Shown here: one piece after another, positions 31,123 through 42,688 of the stretch
Layout of the letters: every line of letters starts with the position of its first letter
How positions within the stretch are numbered: the first letter of the stretch is position 1
NCBI GenBank assembly: GCA_023376005.1
Contig: CM042141.1
Coordinates: forward strand, 100,741,946-100,805,945
Direction of reading: 5' to 3'
From: Doryteuthis pealeii
Lineage: Eukaryota; Mollusca; Cephalopoda; Myopsida; Loliginidae
DNA: 64,000 bases
The notes under the pieces: model-generated
The model's database searches: none
What the model saw: the letters and a program-made list of their open reading frames with translations, nothing else
Told to the model about the DNA's origin: nothing
Translations under genes and position numbers: made by a program

Positions 31123-31391
31123 TACACATAAAAGAGAGAGCTATCTTGTAATGATTACCAAATGAGTGGGCAAGTGCTGCGAGATGGACACATTTTTATG
31201 AGGTGGTTAATGACAGAAACTGAGAGATAGATGACACCTAAAAACCAGTCTGAGCCAGATCTCCAAGTCTAGTTTAAAACCTTTTTAGTCATGACTAACA
31301 ATTCCTGAAATTTTGGTTGAAATCGGAAAAAAAAAAAAAAAAAAAAAAATGGTGGAACCATAGCTAGACAGACATTTGGTGAATTATAAGA

Positions 31392-31510
31392 CTAGCAGGA
31401 CCAGTGGAATTTCCACAAAACAAAACAAAAATCAAGAGGAGCTATTTAAACCAGAAATGATGATTTGCAATTTCATTACATATAAATACTACCAAAATAT
31501 CTTCTGTAAT
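31392..31510 (-). mobile_element. HEL-5 Helitron-like 3' end
   Basis: Minus strand ends TGGAAATTCCA (hairpin), ACTGGTCCTG, CTAG, then host T. The 5' end is not identified. Confidence 0.5.
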
Positions 31511-31862
31511 TCACAATTTAAATATTACAAATAAAACAAACTTTTTTTTTTTTTTTTTTAATTCATTTTAATTTTACATTGGATATTTAAGCAACACAAG
31601 ACCATTTGGAATGTGTTCCTTTTTAAAATTGGGTGAAATAAAATGGGACAAATAAGAAATCTGCGATTAAGCAACACCATATAATCTATATTCACATTCT
31701 TACATTGCATCTTGGACAATTTGGACAGTGTCATTTTTAACCATAAGGTGCTGCAGAATGATATCGGACAGAAGATTTAGGAACAAGTATATTAATATAT
31801 AGGTAAATAAAGATTCTATACTTTATATGCAAATGATCTTCACTGAGAATTTACTAATGTTG
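31510..31862. other. Unassigned AT-rich stretch
   Basis: Poly-T at about 31541-31559. No element or ORF recognised. Confidence 0.5.
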
Positions 31863-31869
31863 CCTAGGG

Positions 31870-31995
31870 CTTAAACATTGTAGTGTAATGGCTAACAAGC
31901 TAGTCTTGCTAGCCCTATGTGATTGAATAGTGAGTTCAATCCTTACTGGATGATCCATACTTCTAGGCTTGTGCTAAAATCTCTAAGCTATACAT
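31870..31995 (+). mobile_element. SINE-C copy
   Basis: GTAGTGTAATGGCTAACAAG head, GTGAGTTCAATCCTTACTGG B box. The 3' end is short and lacks most of Tail-2. Confidence 0.7.
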
Positions 31996-32002
31996 AGTTT
32001 TA

Positions 32003-32110
32003 AGGGGAATTGTGGTGCAATGGTTCAAATTAGGTTAGCAGACCATTGTTAGAGAGTTTGAGTCTCACTGGGTGACTCATACTATTGTTATTGTGCTAAA
32101 CTTAATAAAT
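32003..32110 (+). mobile_element. SINE-C copy, tandem
   Basis: GTGGTGCAATGGTTCAAATT head, GAGTTTGAGTCTCACTGG B box. Lies directly after the previous copy, like the SINE-C pair at 21.2-21.5 kb. Confidence 0.65.
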
Positions 32111-32318
32111 AATAACTACTATAGCCTTAAGCTCTTGAAGGCATATGTGCTTGAATATATAATCCATTATGCACTCAATTCATTTCAATATTAATTGGTC
32201 AATGGCACAGAGAAGTCTTGTATAATAAAACTTTATTTTGACATTGAAGTCATAATAAATATAGATTTGCCAAGGTCTAGTTTTCAAATATATAAATTTG
32301 TTATAAAAAGGAAGATCT

Positions 32319-32910
32319 TGGTTTGGTTTGGTTTGTTTTACGGCATATTAACCTCAGTGGGTTATTTAATGCTGATAAAGTTTTGAAATAAATCAATTCT
32401 TAATGGATAATACAATTTTGTTTATTAACTCATGTTTATCTATTTAACCCATAGATGGGAACCTAACAGGTACTACCACTCCGGATCAGAGTGGACCAGG
32501 GAGCAATGGTGATGAAGGGGTACTCCACATTCCACAAACCTCCAAAACTGGAACCTCACCATCAGATAGAGTTTAACATCATTCCCGGGACATGTAGACC
32601 CTCAGTCACCGCCTTCTAGCACCCATATGATAAAAAGGGGTCGGGGCTTGCCATAAGGGCAATAGGGTTGGGAAAATCATATAGGTGCTAGGGCTTGACG
32701 TGACCAGCTGATTGATCGGAGGGGGCCTCTCCAGCTGCCTGTCTAGCCCAAGATAGGGCCAAAGTGGAGTATTGCAAGTCATGAACTGCTCATCCACTTG
32801 GGTTCTATCCTTAAGCATCACAGGTAGACACACATAGCCAACAGGTGGCCCCATTGGGGGAGTCTTACCCCTCTGCAGAGGTGCATTCTAGTGCTCCAGC
32901 CGACAGGGCG
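32319..32910 (-). mobile_element. SINE-G, complete, 11-bp TSD
   Basis: Perfect TSD AAGGAAGATCT at 32308-32318 and 32911-32921. It is 592 bp and collinear with 26210-26803. The tail is (TTGGTT)-type on plus, i.e. AAACCAAACCA at the 3' end. An independent insertion that fixes both ends of the family. Confidence 0.9.
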
Positions 32911-33049
32911 AAGGAAGATCTGAACATAAACATTCATATTAGCATTTATGCTTTCAATTAGAAAAGCTAATAAAATATTCCTTGTTAAAATCTCAGGATA
33001 TCTATAAACTAATATATTTAATAAGAACAATCAAGAAATGCTTAATATA

Positions 33050-33410
33050 ATTGATTGATTTTAATGGCATTTCAACTGGTAGGGTAATTTCATGTCTAGA
33101 GGTTAGGGAATCACATTCGTTGTAAATTCATATTCACATTTTTCGTATAATTGTTGTTTTTTTTTCCACACACGGCCCTATTAAATATGAATAAATTTTT
33201 TTTTTTACCCAACTGGTACTAATACTCCTGGTTATAATGGACTTAAGAATAATGGTAATGAATAAGTACTCCACACTCCCCTGAACTGGGGCTTCACCAT
33301 TAGATGCAGTTTAGTGTCATACCCAAGACATCCCCCTTTTTTTTGGGGGGGGGGGGCTTATCTGCAGGGGATACAATCAGTGTATTCTAATCCTTGCTGA
33401 GAGGGAGAAA
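33050..33410 (-). mobile_element. SINE-G subfamily copy
   Basis: GGCATTTCAACTGG tail variant, CCTGGTTATAATGGACTTA, GATGCAGTTTAGTGTCATAC, poly-T/poly-G tract, short head CTTGCTGAGAGGGAG. Confidence 0.7.
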
Positions 33411-33549
33411 CTCTTTTTCAAAAATACCAGAGTAGCAAAATGGCTTAAAATACAAGCAAGAAGAATAATAAAAACAAACAACTTAAAAATTAGAATATAT
33501 AAAGAATAAAAGATGATAAAACATAAATAGAAAAAGAATTTTTATTAAT

Positions 33550-33622
33550 CTATACATAAACATAGATAAGAGATTTATTTTTAACTCTTCAAATCCCAGG
33601 CAATGGTGGGTAGTTCTGCTAG
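33550..33622 (+). mobile_element. HEL-4 Helitron-like 3' end
   Basis: CCCAGGCAATGGTGGG hairpin-like sequence, TAGTTCTG, CTAG (33619-33622), host T. Homologous to 2575-2644. Confidence 0.5.
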
Positions 33623-33639
33623 TTTTGAATGAGATACCT

Positions 33640-34350
33640 GACAGGAAATGCTATTTTTAAAGAAAAATAAATTTTTTGACAGTTGCTGTATCAGTTTCTA
33701 TCTTGTTCTTAAAATTAAAAACAACAAAAAAACATTCTCTATAAAAACATAAAACTGATATTCTGTATAAAAATAACTTTTTTAAAATAAGAGCATGCAG
33801 TTCATTTAATTTCTATAATGGCTCAGGTTGACTTTTCATGTAAATAATTTTTTTAAATGCCAAGATATTTGAATGTAACTGTGCTACATTTTCTTTCTTT
33901 TTTTTACATGGTTTCAGACAAAAATATAAGACTAACCAAAAAAAACTTAATATCTACAATAAAAGGAGTAGACCAAGAAAACAAAATGAAAAATGGGTGT
34001 TTAATGTCATATCAGCCATTGTGGGTTATTTAATGCCAAATCTTGTGTGTGTGTGTGTGGTATTAAGTATTTACCTGATAGAATTCAACCAAATTGTAGA
34101 TTTTGCATGAATACATATAATACCTGTGTATGTGCATATATTTACATATACAGAGTATAGTATAAATAAATAGATGAAAATCTTAGTTTACCAGATATTA
34201 ATTTATTTTGGCTATTTTCCCACTTCAAGTCTGATCTCAGAATGGACAGAATCGTTGAGAGGAAGAGGAACTTATTTTAATAGACCTAATATGTAATTCT
34301 TGTCCATTCTTAAATCAGACATGAAGAGGTAAAAATAGCCAAAATAAATT
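33640..34350. other. Unassigned AT-rich stretch with a Tail-1 scrap
   Basis: Only a Tail-1 fragment at 33997-34043 (GTGGGTTATTTAATGCC) is recognisable. Confidence 0.5.
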
Positions 34351-34352
<2 letters not shown>

Positions 34353-34407
<55 letters not shown>

Positions 34408-34585
34408 TTTTTTATGTTGAAGTTGGGCGTTATTTTGAAGCATTTAAAAATAAATGAAGGAACTCAATGTTATCGAATACTGGATTCACTTATTTTTTAT
34501 TATCATAAATTTTCGGGATCATTAGATTCCCTTTTTCAACGGATCCTGTGTTTTTGTTGTTATTGACAGCGGCAGCGTTTGCGAA

Positions 34586-34618
<33 letters not shown>
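34353..34618. repeat. (TA)n(TG)n and (TG)n microsatellites
   Basis: TA/TG at 34353-34407 and TG at 34588-34618. Nothing recognisable in between. Confidence 0.9.
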
Positions 34619-34620
<2 letters not shown>

Positions 34621-35070
34621 ACTTCATGCGTAACAACAAATTAGAAATAACTTCATGTGTAGTAACTTCATCTGCTAGTAAATCTTTTTGGTTTTATAAA
34701 CTGGTAAAAAGATTCTTCAAACAAAATCAAAAGTATGATGTTAAAAAGGTTTAAATTAAAATCTTCTGAACGACCGAGTTCAAGCTTAATTTACAAGGTT
34801 AATTACATGAGACATCAAGAAAACAAGTTTATAAACGTTTGACCTACAAGTCATTTACAAATATATCAACATGAAACAAATTTATTAGGATATTAAATAC
34901 TTGAATATAAATTATTATCATCAAATTTTGCCAAAAGCATGGATTCCCTTGATTCTCTTGCTATCCATCCCTATCTTCATTTTTTTGGATATATGATTTG
35001 TAAGTGAATAGTTTGCAGGTAAATATTTTTCTTTGGTTTAATTTTATAAACTGGTAGAATTAATTCTTTA

Positions 35071-35337
35071 TTTAGTGCATCCTGGGACGCACATATTTGC
35101 TTTGAATGAGTCCCCGGGAAAATTTATGGGTCCCAACTAAAGCCATCTAACTCCTACCTTGTAACTTATCCTGTGTAATTAATTTCTAAAAAAACTATTA
35201 AAATGAATTTACAGTTAGCTTGAAATGGTGAGAAGAAAAAAAAGAAAAAAAAACAGGATGCATGGATATGATTTTACTGCATCCTTTTAGATTTTTGTGC
35301 ATCAGGGACACAGGACATGTACCTATCAGCATCTCTG
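35071..35337 (-). mobile_element. MITE-1 copy, one end truncated
   Basis: Starts internally at TTTAGTGCATCCTGGG (the first ~20 bp are missing) and ends ACCTATCAGCATCTCTG. Confidence 0.85.
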
Positions 35338-35389
35338 TATGTGTATATATTGGTAGAAATTATTTTCATTAACTTGCAAACAGATCTAC

Positions 35390-35527
35390 TTGACCCATAG
35401 ATGGTATCCTAATAGATACTACCATTCTGGGTCAAAGTGGTTACTTGGAAGTAATGCCAATGAAGAGGTACTCCACATTCCCCAGAGCTCCAGAATTGGA
35501 ACTTCACTATAAGATGTAGTTTAGCAA
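35390..35527 (-). mobile_element. SINE-G fragment
   Basis: TTGACCCATAGATGGTATCC, ACTCCACATTCCCCAGAGCT and GATGTAGTTTAGC in family order. No tail or head. Confidence 0.65.
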
Positions 35528-35580
35528 CATCTTGTAGGCTACACTACAGTAAACAATGATTTTGAGCATTCATAATGTTT

Positions 35581-35630
35581 AGGCTTGGTTTCTTTGTTTA
35601 ATGGTATATCAACCTTTGTCAGTGGATGAT
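35581..35630 (-). mobile_element. Tail-1 fragment (SINE-M type)
   Basis: GGTTTCTTTGTTTAATGGTA and TATCAACCTTTGTC, then unrelated sequence. Confidence 0.6.
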
Positions 35631-35652
35631 GGTATGTTTAATGTATATTATT

Positions 35653-35898
35653 AGTAAGTAAGTAAAGTTGTTGGTATGTCCTAATGTTGGTATCAGCCAG
35701 ACAGTGATGAAGTCTATCCACTTTTCTCTAGCGCTAGACCAAGTAGATTGATTTTGCATCTGAGGTGGAACGCTACACCAACCATCAGCTCCTTACTTTA
35801 CAGCACAGATCCCTGTGCTACTCCTACGCTAAGTTGGCAAGGGCCCAGTACTGAACCAGGAACCTTGTGGTTCCAAAGCAAATGCTCTACCGAAAATT
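35653..35898 (-). mobile_element. SINE-K copy
   Basis: TAAAGTTGTTGGTATGTCC tail side, body, head to ATGCTCTACCGA. The A-box end is cut where the next SINE-K begins. Confidence 0.8.
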
Positions 35899-35904
35899 AG
35901 AACA

Positions 35905-36092
35905 TAAGTAGCACAGCTTGGGTCATCTGATCTGTGTGGTAAAGAATCTGTGAGCTGACAGTAGGTGTGGCACCACTTCATCTCAGAAAAAAAAAAAAAC
36001 AATCTCCCTGGTCTAGCACAAGCAAAAAGGGGACAGACTCCCTCGCTGTTCAGCTGATTTTGACAACAGGCTACTCTGCCAATTTTCACTTA
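35905..36092 (+). mobile_element. SINE-K copy, head-to-head with the previous one
   Basis: Starts after the tRNA-like part (ATAAGTAGCACAGCTTGGGT) and continues through the body to a short tail. Both copies lost their outer heads at the junction. Confidence 0.8.
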
Positions 36093-36461
36093 CAAGGGCC
36101 CAGCACTAATAATCACGTCAAAATCTGACACAGGAAAGGATTTGCAATAAATATAATGTATATTCTACTGCAACTGAAAAAACAAAAAAAAAAAACATTA
36201 AAATGTCAAAGCCAATAGTCAGGTTACTAGTGAATTAAAATTGGTCTACTAATGATGTATTGAATTCAACTACTAACTACTATAACCTATGTGAAAAATT
36301 GGACATTTTCTATCAGGTCACAATTTTTTAAATTGACAAGTTCCAACTAAGTATAATTAGAAATAACTATAAAAAAAAAAAAAAATGAAAACTTTTTAGT
36401 CTTTGTTCTAAATAAATATTTGATTATTTCAAGAACAGAATATTTTTTTAAAAAACTACTA

Positions 36462-36747
36462 CAGTGATGCTGATAGCTTTTTGATTTTGTGCATCCTGGG
36501 ATGCACATATTTTCTTTGAATGAGTCCCCAGGAAAATTTATGGGTCCCAACTAAAGCCGTCTAACTCCTAACTTGTAACCTATCTGTGTAATTCCTTTCT
36601 AAAAAAACTATTGAAATGTATTTACAGTTAGATTGAAATGGTGAGGGAAGAAAAAAAAAACACTGGAACGCATGGATAGAATTTTACTGTGTCCTTTTAG
36701 TTTTTTGTGTGTCAGGGACACAGGATGCGTACCTATCAGCATCTCTG
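36462..36747 (-). mobile_element. MITE-1 copy, complete
   Basis: CAGTGATGCTGATAGC to CCTATCAGCATCTCTG. Flanks CTACTA (36456-36461) and ATACTA (36748-36753), 5 of 6 matching. Confidence 0.85.
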
Positions 36748-36796
36748 ATACTAATTAAAAAATTATGAATTGTATAGAAAGAGAGCAATAAATAAA

Positions 36797-37130
36797 TGAT
36801 TGTTTTTAATGGCATTTCGGCCTGTCTAGGGTTATTTTATGCCTCAAAGTTTAAGGAATCACATTCATTGTACATTTATATCTATATTTTTTGTATAATT
36901 GTTTCTTTGCACATGATACTATCAAATACAAATAATATTTAAACAGATCTATTTGACTCATAGATGGGATCCTAACAGGTACTACTATTCCGTGTTAGAG
37001 TGGACCTAGGAGTAATGGCTATGAAGGAGTATTCCAGATCTCTAGAACTGGAGCCTCATCATGAGATGTAGTTCAGTGTCGGATGCAGGTCATACCCATC
37101 TGCAAGGATACAGTCAACATATTGGGTAAA
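36797..37130 (-). mobile_element. SINE-G subfamily copy
   Basis: GGCATTTCGGCCTGTC tail variant, GATGGGATCCTAACAGGTAC, CTCTAGAACTGGAGCCTC. Short head. Confidence 0.7.
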
Positions 37131-37197
37131 TATATAGTAGCACAACTGTCAAACTAATTCTAAGCAAAATAATATTTGCATAAAGAATAAGTAAAAT

Positions 37198-37440
37198 TGA
37201 CAGAGAGGCCTATTGTCGGTATCAGCCGGACAGTGAGGGAGTCTATCCCCTTTTCGCTAGTGCTAGACCAGGGAGATTGTTTTTGCTGAGGTGGGGCGCC
37301 ACACCTACTGTCAGTTCCCCACTTTAACACACAGCTCAGATTACCAAAACTGTACTACTCACACACTGAGTTGCAAGGACCGGTATCGAATCAGGAACCT
37401 TGCGATTCCTAGGCGGATGCTCTACCAACTGAGCTAAACC
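37198..37440 (-). mobile_element. SINE-K copy
   Basis: Body (GAGTCTATCCCCTTTTCGCT) and full head (GATGCTCTACCAACTGAGCT). B-box complement GGTATCGAATCAGG. Confidence 0.85.
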
Positions 37441-37444
37441 GTTG

Positions 37445-37789
37445 TTGTTGGATTATTTTGGCATAAGGTATACTAGAATCCACCACTTAAACTTATAGAC
37501 TCTGCGTGGGCGCATGGTTAAAGCCAGCTAATCAACAGCTTGAATACGCAGTTAGTTAACTATATAATCACCGATCTTGAAAACCGTTCATTTGCACGTT
37601 ATTCGACATTGATGAACGGACCTGTAATCAAGGACTTTGGTCAACACAAGGATTTTACCCAACACTAAGGGACACCAAGGAACAACAAAAGGATTCTTCA
37701 CTAAGGTTCAGCCTCTGCTTAACACAAGGGATCTCTACTGTAAAGTGCTCTCACTTGAAGCATAAAAATGGTCACAAAAATTGAAGCAG

Positions 37790-37834
<45 letters not shown>

Positions 37835-39300
37835 AAAGCATTATTCTAATTGAATATTTACTAAGCTCAAAATCTCAGACAAAAACTCAATCAATATTGT
37901 TACCATATTACATCTTGTATATACAACATAAATCTATCAGATATATGAATTCACATTTATAAAAATACACGTATGAATCAAGTTTACTAAAATTTTTGGC
38001 ATTTCTAACAATGAACAATCAATCATGGATTGCATTTTAAGAATTGTTGTAAACAATACCTTCTTGCAAGTCTCGGTAACTAAACGGTATGAACTTAATT
38101 TTCACACTTAAGAAAATCAAGTAATTTGAGATTGAGTTTTTTTCTTTTTTTTTTTTTTTATTACCCAAAACCATCAAATATATATTTCAGAAGTTTGAAC
38201 TTTACATTATTCCAAGTGAAAAATCAATAAATTTCTTTTACATTCTCAATATTTTTAAAGCTACTCTCTAAGAGATTTAATGTAAAATGTTTTCAACCAT
38301 TTGACAGAGAAAAGAAAAGAAATTATAGTTTAACATTTAAATCTTGAAAAGAGGAGAAAAGAAAAGAAAAAAAAAAAAAAAAAAAAAAAAGAGTAAAAAG
38401 AGGAAATGTAGAAATGTTAAATTACAAACCAAAAGTACATTTTAAAAAATGACAAATTTGATTTATAAGGAAAAACATTTTCTTTTCTTTTCTTTTTTAA
38501 AACTGATTTTACCTTTTTGGTGCAGAAGGCAGCTTGAATCACCAAACATACTTAATGCGTGAGGGCAAAACACAACTTTAAAATTTTGGATCTTGTGCAA
38601 AATATGTATTTACCCAACCCCTCTAAAACAAGGTCAAAAGCAGAGTTTAACAGGTATTTCAAGTGTATACACCAGCCCTCACAAGTTGTTACACATCTGG
38701 CTTTGTCCTCCCATATAATAATGAGCTAGAAATAAGTACAATGTACCCTCTCAAAGCTTTAAAAAAAAAAATTTTTTTTAAAAGAAAGAAATTCTCTTGC
38801 ACAATATAATTTTTTCCCCATTGAAAGTGGCATACTTTGATAGTCACTTGAATCAAATTGAGTCACTTTTGTATAATAAATCTTAGCAACTTCAAGATTT
38901 AAAGCAGGTCAAAAGTGCATTCCAGCCATTAAATTTGTTGCCAAATGCAACAATATCAAAAAAGATTAAAATGAATTTAATGAGAATTGTCTAAAATAAA
39001 AAGGCAGCTTAAAATAACAACTTTGTGCTATTAAAACACAATGTTCAAATAGTTATTTATTAACAATTGGCATCTGTTCATATATATATATATATATATA
39101 TACATACATACAAAGTATAACAACAAGATAGAAACATTTTGTAGGGTTAGTGCAAGGGTCACTTCTAGGTCTGTTAACTTAAACTTAAAACAAGGGTAGT
39201 ATTTTGGGGTCTGCTCCAACAAATGTGAATATTGTATACAATGCTGTATGATGTCATACATTATTGGATACATTATTTGAATTCCTGAACAGACATCAAT
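37445..39300. other. Mostly unassigned AT-rich stretch
   Basis: Holds (GA)n at 37795-37831, poly-A near 38367-38391, a Tail-2 scrap at 38604-38660 and (TA)n at 39079-39102. 37600-37760 is less AT-rich, with repeated AACACAAGG motifs, but matches no family I know. Confidence 0.55.
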
Positions 39301-39302
39301 TC

Positions 39303-39418
39303 TTAAGTACTTTTACTAAGCTTAACTTCATTGTGGCACAAGTCAGAAGTATGGGACACTCAGTGAGAATCAAACTCACCAGCAATGGCCTAAATCTACT
39401 AAGTATTACATACCTAAG
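39303..39418 (-). mobile_element. SINE-C copy
   Basis: GTGGCACAAGTCAGAAGTAT, GGGACACTCAGTGAGAATCA and ACTAAGTATTACATACCT: the inverted SINE-C head and proximal body. Its partner lies at 39760-39876. Confidence 0.6.
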
Positions 39419-39759
39419 TAAAAAAAACAAAGAAAAAAATACCAATTTTTGATAAGTACTTACTTCGTTGAATTTTTTATAAGGTGTGTGCTAGATCCCC
39501 GCCCATACTTATATACTAGGCGAGATCATGTGATCTATACCTTGGCCAATCACTGGCAGTACTCTGAGGCTGACACAATACCTAACCCACCCTACTGGTC
39601 ATAATTACTGCAGCGTTCTTTGACAACGGACATAGGATTAAATCATTGGACCTTTACACAGGATAGGACTTATACAATCACCAAAGGAACCCATAACATA
39701 GGACTTTCTTTAAGCCCTTTTTCAACTGGCCAAGGATGGCCCTTAAAAACTTTACATAC
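39419..39759. other. Unassigned stretch
   Basis: Less AT-rich than its surroundings. No coding similarity or repeat family recognised. Lies between two SINE-C copies in the same orientation. Confidence 0.45.
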
Positions 39760-39876
39760 TTTTAGTAATCTTAGCTTTGTTGTGGCACAAGATCAGAAAT
39801 ATGGAACACTCAGTGAGAGTCAAATTCAGTAGTAATGGCTTACAAGCCTAGCTTGCAAAGCATTACACACCTAAGG
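39760..39876 (-). mobile_element. SINE-C copy
   Basis: GTGGCACAAGATCAGAAATA, ACTCAGTGAGAGTCAAATTC, CAAAGCATTACACACC. Collinear with 39303-39418. Confidence 0.6.
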
Positions 39877-39957
39877 GGGAAAAAAATTAAGCTTAGTTTA
39901 CATTTGTCAAAAGCGTCTACTCTCTGGTGATTGTTCTCAAAGACTATCTTGTTTTTA

Positions 39958-40189
39958 GGGGCCGGTTTAGCACGGTCACATAGAGCACCCGCCTCTGAAT
40001 CACAAGATTTCAGGTTCGATACTGGTCCCCACCAACTCAGCACATGAGTAGTACAGATTGGGTAATCTCATCTGAGAGGTAAAGTGGGGAGCTGACGGTA
40101 GGTGTGGAGGGTCTGCACTGAGATTCCCTCGCTATTCGACTAAATCCGACAGCAGGCCACTCCGCAAATTTTATTTACTTTTATTTTGC
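39958..40189 (+). mobile_element. SINE-K copy
   Basis: GGGGCCGGTTTAGCACGGTC head (A box slightly changed), B box GGTTCGATACTGG, body, and TTTACTTTTA tail. Confidence 0.85.
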
Positions 40190-40260
40190 TAACCATTCAC
40201 AATACACAACTGATGTGTTTTGTCTTTATCTGAATTTTCTTTCTCCAAAGTGAGTTATAT

Positions 40261-40541
40261 GGAGGTGCGTGGAGTAATGGTAAGAGTCATAGGAAATTAA
40301 CTTGTCGACCCAAGTTCAAGTCCTGGACATGGCTGTTTGCATTTCACATAGCACTAATACTCTTGGGAAAGGTATGAATCCATATATTCTCCCTCCAGCT
40401 ATGGGTGAATAGTAGGGCAGACTGGGCTCTTTAACCTTGATATGTAACCAGTCTAGAAGGAAAACACTGAATTCAAACCTATTAAACTCCGCTTAAGAAA
40501 CTGACCTTGTGTCGCATCCTGCCGTGTGGAGGGGTTGGTAA

Positions 40542-40545
<4 letters not shown>
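40261..40545 (+). mobile_element. SINE-V, near complete, followed by (TA)n
   Basis: Head GGAGGTGCGTGGAGTAATGG, B box CAAGTTCAAGTCCTGGAC, body, Tail-2 GGAGGGGTTGGTAAATTAAT, then (TA)n to about 40580. Confidence 0.85.
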
Positions 40546-40580
<35 letters not shown>

Positions 40581-40585
<5 letters not shown>

Positions 40586-40929
40586 GAAAAATTGAAAAAA
40601 ACAGGTTTAAAAAAGTTGAGTGGTAAGTTTATGCCTTTTTTCAATACACACACTCTCACTCACACCGTAAAAGAGAATATTTGACGTCATATTTCAAACC
40701 GTCCACTTTTTTCAGCGTCCTTTCTTCAGACTTCAAATTTTGAACAGACTGATAAACAAGGACTATCACTTGCTTTTCTCGTTATTCTGTGATAAACATT
40801 TTTTATCAATTTCCATATACCAACAAATGCCCTGAAGATGATCTAATTAATAGATCGAAACACTGCAGCGTCGGCCAATAAACTTACCACTCGACTTTTT
40901 TAAACCTGTGTTTTTTCAATTTTCTTAAT
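40581..40929. mobile_element. 349-bp element with ~51-bp TIRs
   Basis: Left end ATTAAGAAAAATTGAAAAAA...GTTGAGTGGTAAGTTTA. The right end is the inverse, TAAACTTACCACTCGAC...TTCAATTTTCTTAAT. The internal part has GACGTCATATTTC and no ORF. It lies between TA-rich tracts. Superfamily unknown and no second copy seen here. Confidence 0.7.
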
Positions 40930-40976
40930 ATACTACATACCATCGGATTCACTTCCTTTTCTTCACACACACACAC

Positions 40977-41016
<40 letters not shown>

Positions 41017-41019
<3 letters not shown>

Positions 41020-41670
41020 TATTATAATGGAGATTGTGTGTTTTTCTGTCTGTAACCGAAACTATATTCCTACTCAAGTCACAATTCTCTTAGTTATTGA
41101 CATCACATTCTCCATGAATTTTATTTTTATCTAAACATCAATTATTAATAAAATTGTCTTACATTATTAATACTGTTAACTATGTCTACATACTGACAAC
41201 ATGCAATTATATTTATATATACAACAAAATAGCGGTTTACAGTGTGAACGGGAAGGCTAATTTGCATATGGATATAAAAAAATCGAATTTAATAAATATG
41301 TGCTCAGTGTCATTGATTTCTAACTGTTTGGTTTTATTTTAATGAATATAAGCAAAAATCTCTTCAATGAATCTTAAATGAAATCCATTTACAAGAAAAA
41401 ATAAGTGTCATTTTATTCTTTACTTCCTCTTATAACTAAATACTTAAATTAGAAAAAATAACAATGAAAGACGAGAGTGATGGAAGAGTAAGTTTCAGTT
41501 GTTCCATTTTTTATTATACTCCCTGTTTCAAATCTTTTATTGTACTCCCTCTGTTTCAAATCTTTTTATCTGTATTCTTATTTAGTTTCATTAGCCTTTC
41601 TAATTTAATACAATATTTTATTACATTAAAACTTAAATAACTGCACCCGGAGGGTGCATATATTTGCTAG
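41017..41670 (+). mobile_element. HEL-2 Helitron-like element, 654 bp
   Basis: Starts TCTTATTATAATGGAG after A. It ends with a perfect 7-bp stem hairpin TGCACCC-GGA-GGGTGCA (41642-41658), an 8-nt spacer, CTAG (41667-41670), then host T. It inserted in a TA tract. No Rep/helicase. Second copy at 58382-59000. Confidence 0.85.
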
Positions 41671-41892
41671 TATATATAATGAATTTTCAGAGTAAGTAGA
41701 ACTAGTCATTGACAAATAAACCATATAGATTTTAATGCAATCAAAATTGATTTTAGTGATTATCTTCTATCATATTTGATTCAGCTTCTAAATCTTCCAT
41801 GATCTTTTGTGGTGCAGCAATGATTTGAAATTGATAAAACGTCTCTCTCTTAAATACAAGTTAACAAGTTTTACAACCTCAAATTTTAAGGC

Positions 41893-42172
41893 CAGTGATG
41901 CTGATTGCTTTTTGATTTAGTGCATCCTGGATGTACATATTTGCTTTGAAGGAGTCCCCGGGAAAATTTATGGGTCCCAACTAAAGCCTACCTTGTAATC
42001 TATATCCTGTGGAATTAATTTCTAAGAAACTATAGAAATGTATTTACAGGTGACCTTGAAATGGTGGGGGAAGAAAAAAGAAAAACACTGGGATGCATGG
42101 ATATGATTTTACTGCATCCTTTTAGATTTTTGTGCATCAGGGATGCAGGATGCTTACCTATCAGCATCTCAG
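41893..42172 (-). mobile_element. MITE-1 copy, complete
   Basis: CAGTGATGCTGATTGC to CCTATCAGCATCTCAG. Flanks AAGG(C) and AAGG(T) match only with a one-base shift. A poly-A tract lies just after (about 42201-42250). Confidence 0.8.
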
Positions 42173-42333
42173 AAGGTTATTGTTCTCATCTCAATATATT
42201 TGAAAAAAAAAAAAAAAAAAAAAAAAACAAACAAACAAAAAAAAAAAAACACTTTGTTAGCCTTCAGGCTGGGATCAAAGTGTGATAACTGTTCATCTTC
42301 AACTGTGTTTTTGTCTTTTCATAGGATGTGGGG

Positions 42334-42575
42334 AATGGTTTGGTTTCTTTGTTTAATGGTATGTTGACCTTTGTGGGTTATTTAATGCCAAAGCCATCCA
42401 CACTTGTAGAAGAACAGTAGTGGTACAACTTAATCATTGGCTGGGAGATGAGGGGTTCATACTTTTCCCAAGGGTATTATTCCGAAAGTGAATGTAATAG
42501 CATGACTAGAGTTTGAACTCGCTGATTACAATGTCGCAGTTGAGCACATTATCCACTATGCCACAGGTACTCCTC
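42334..42575 (-). mobile_element. SINE-M, near complete reference copy
   Basis: Tail-1 at left (GGTTTGGTTTCTTTGTTTAA), body (GAAGAACAGTAGTGGTAC, CCCAAGGGTATTATTCCG), tRNA-like head at right: B-box complement GAGTTTGAACTCGC, A-box complement CATTATCCACTATGCCAC. Confidence 0.85.
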
Positions 42576-42688
42576 CTATTCACTATTGAAAGGTTATTAT
42601 TGATTAAGTTGATCACATCTAAATTCTAATCTCCATATTCAATAAAACCACTTTGCTAGCCTTTAGGTTGGGATCAAAGTGTGATATC

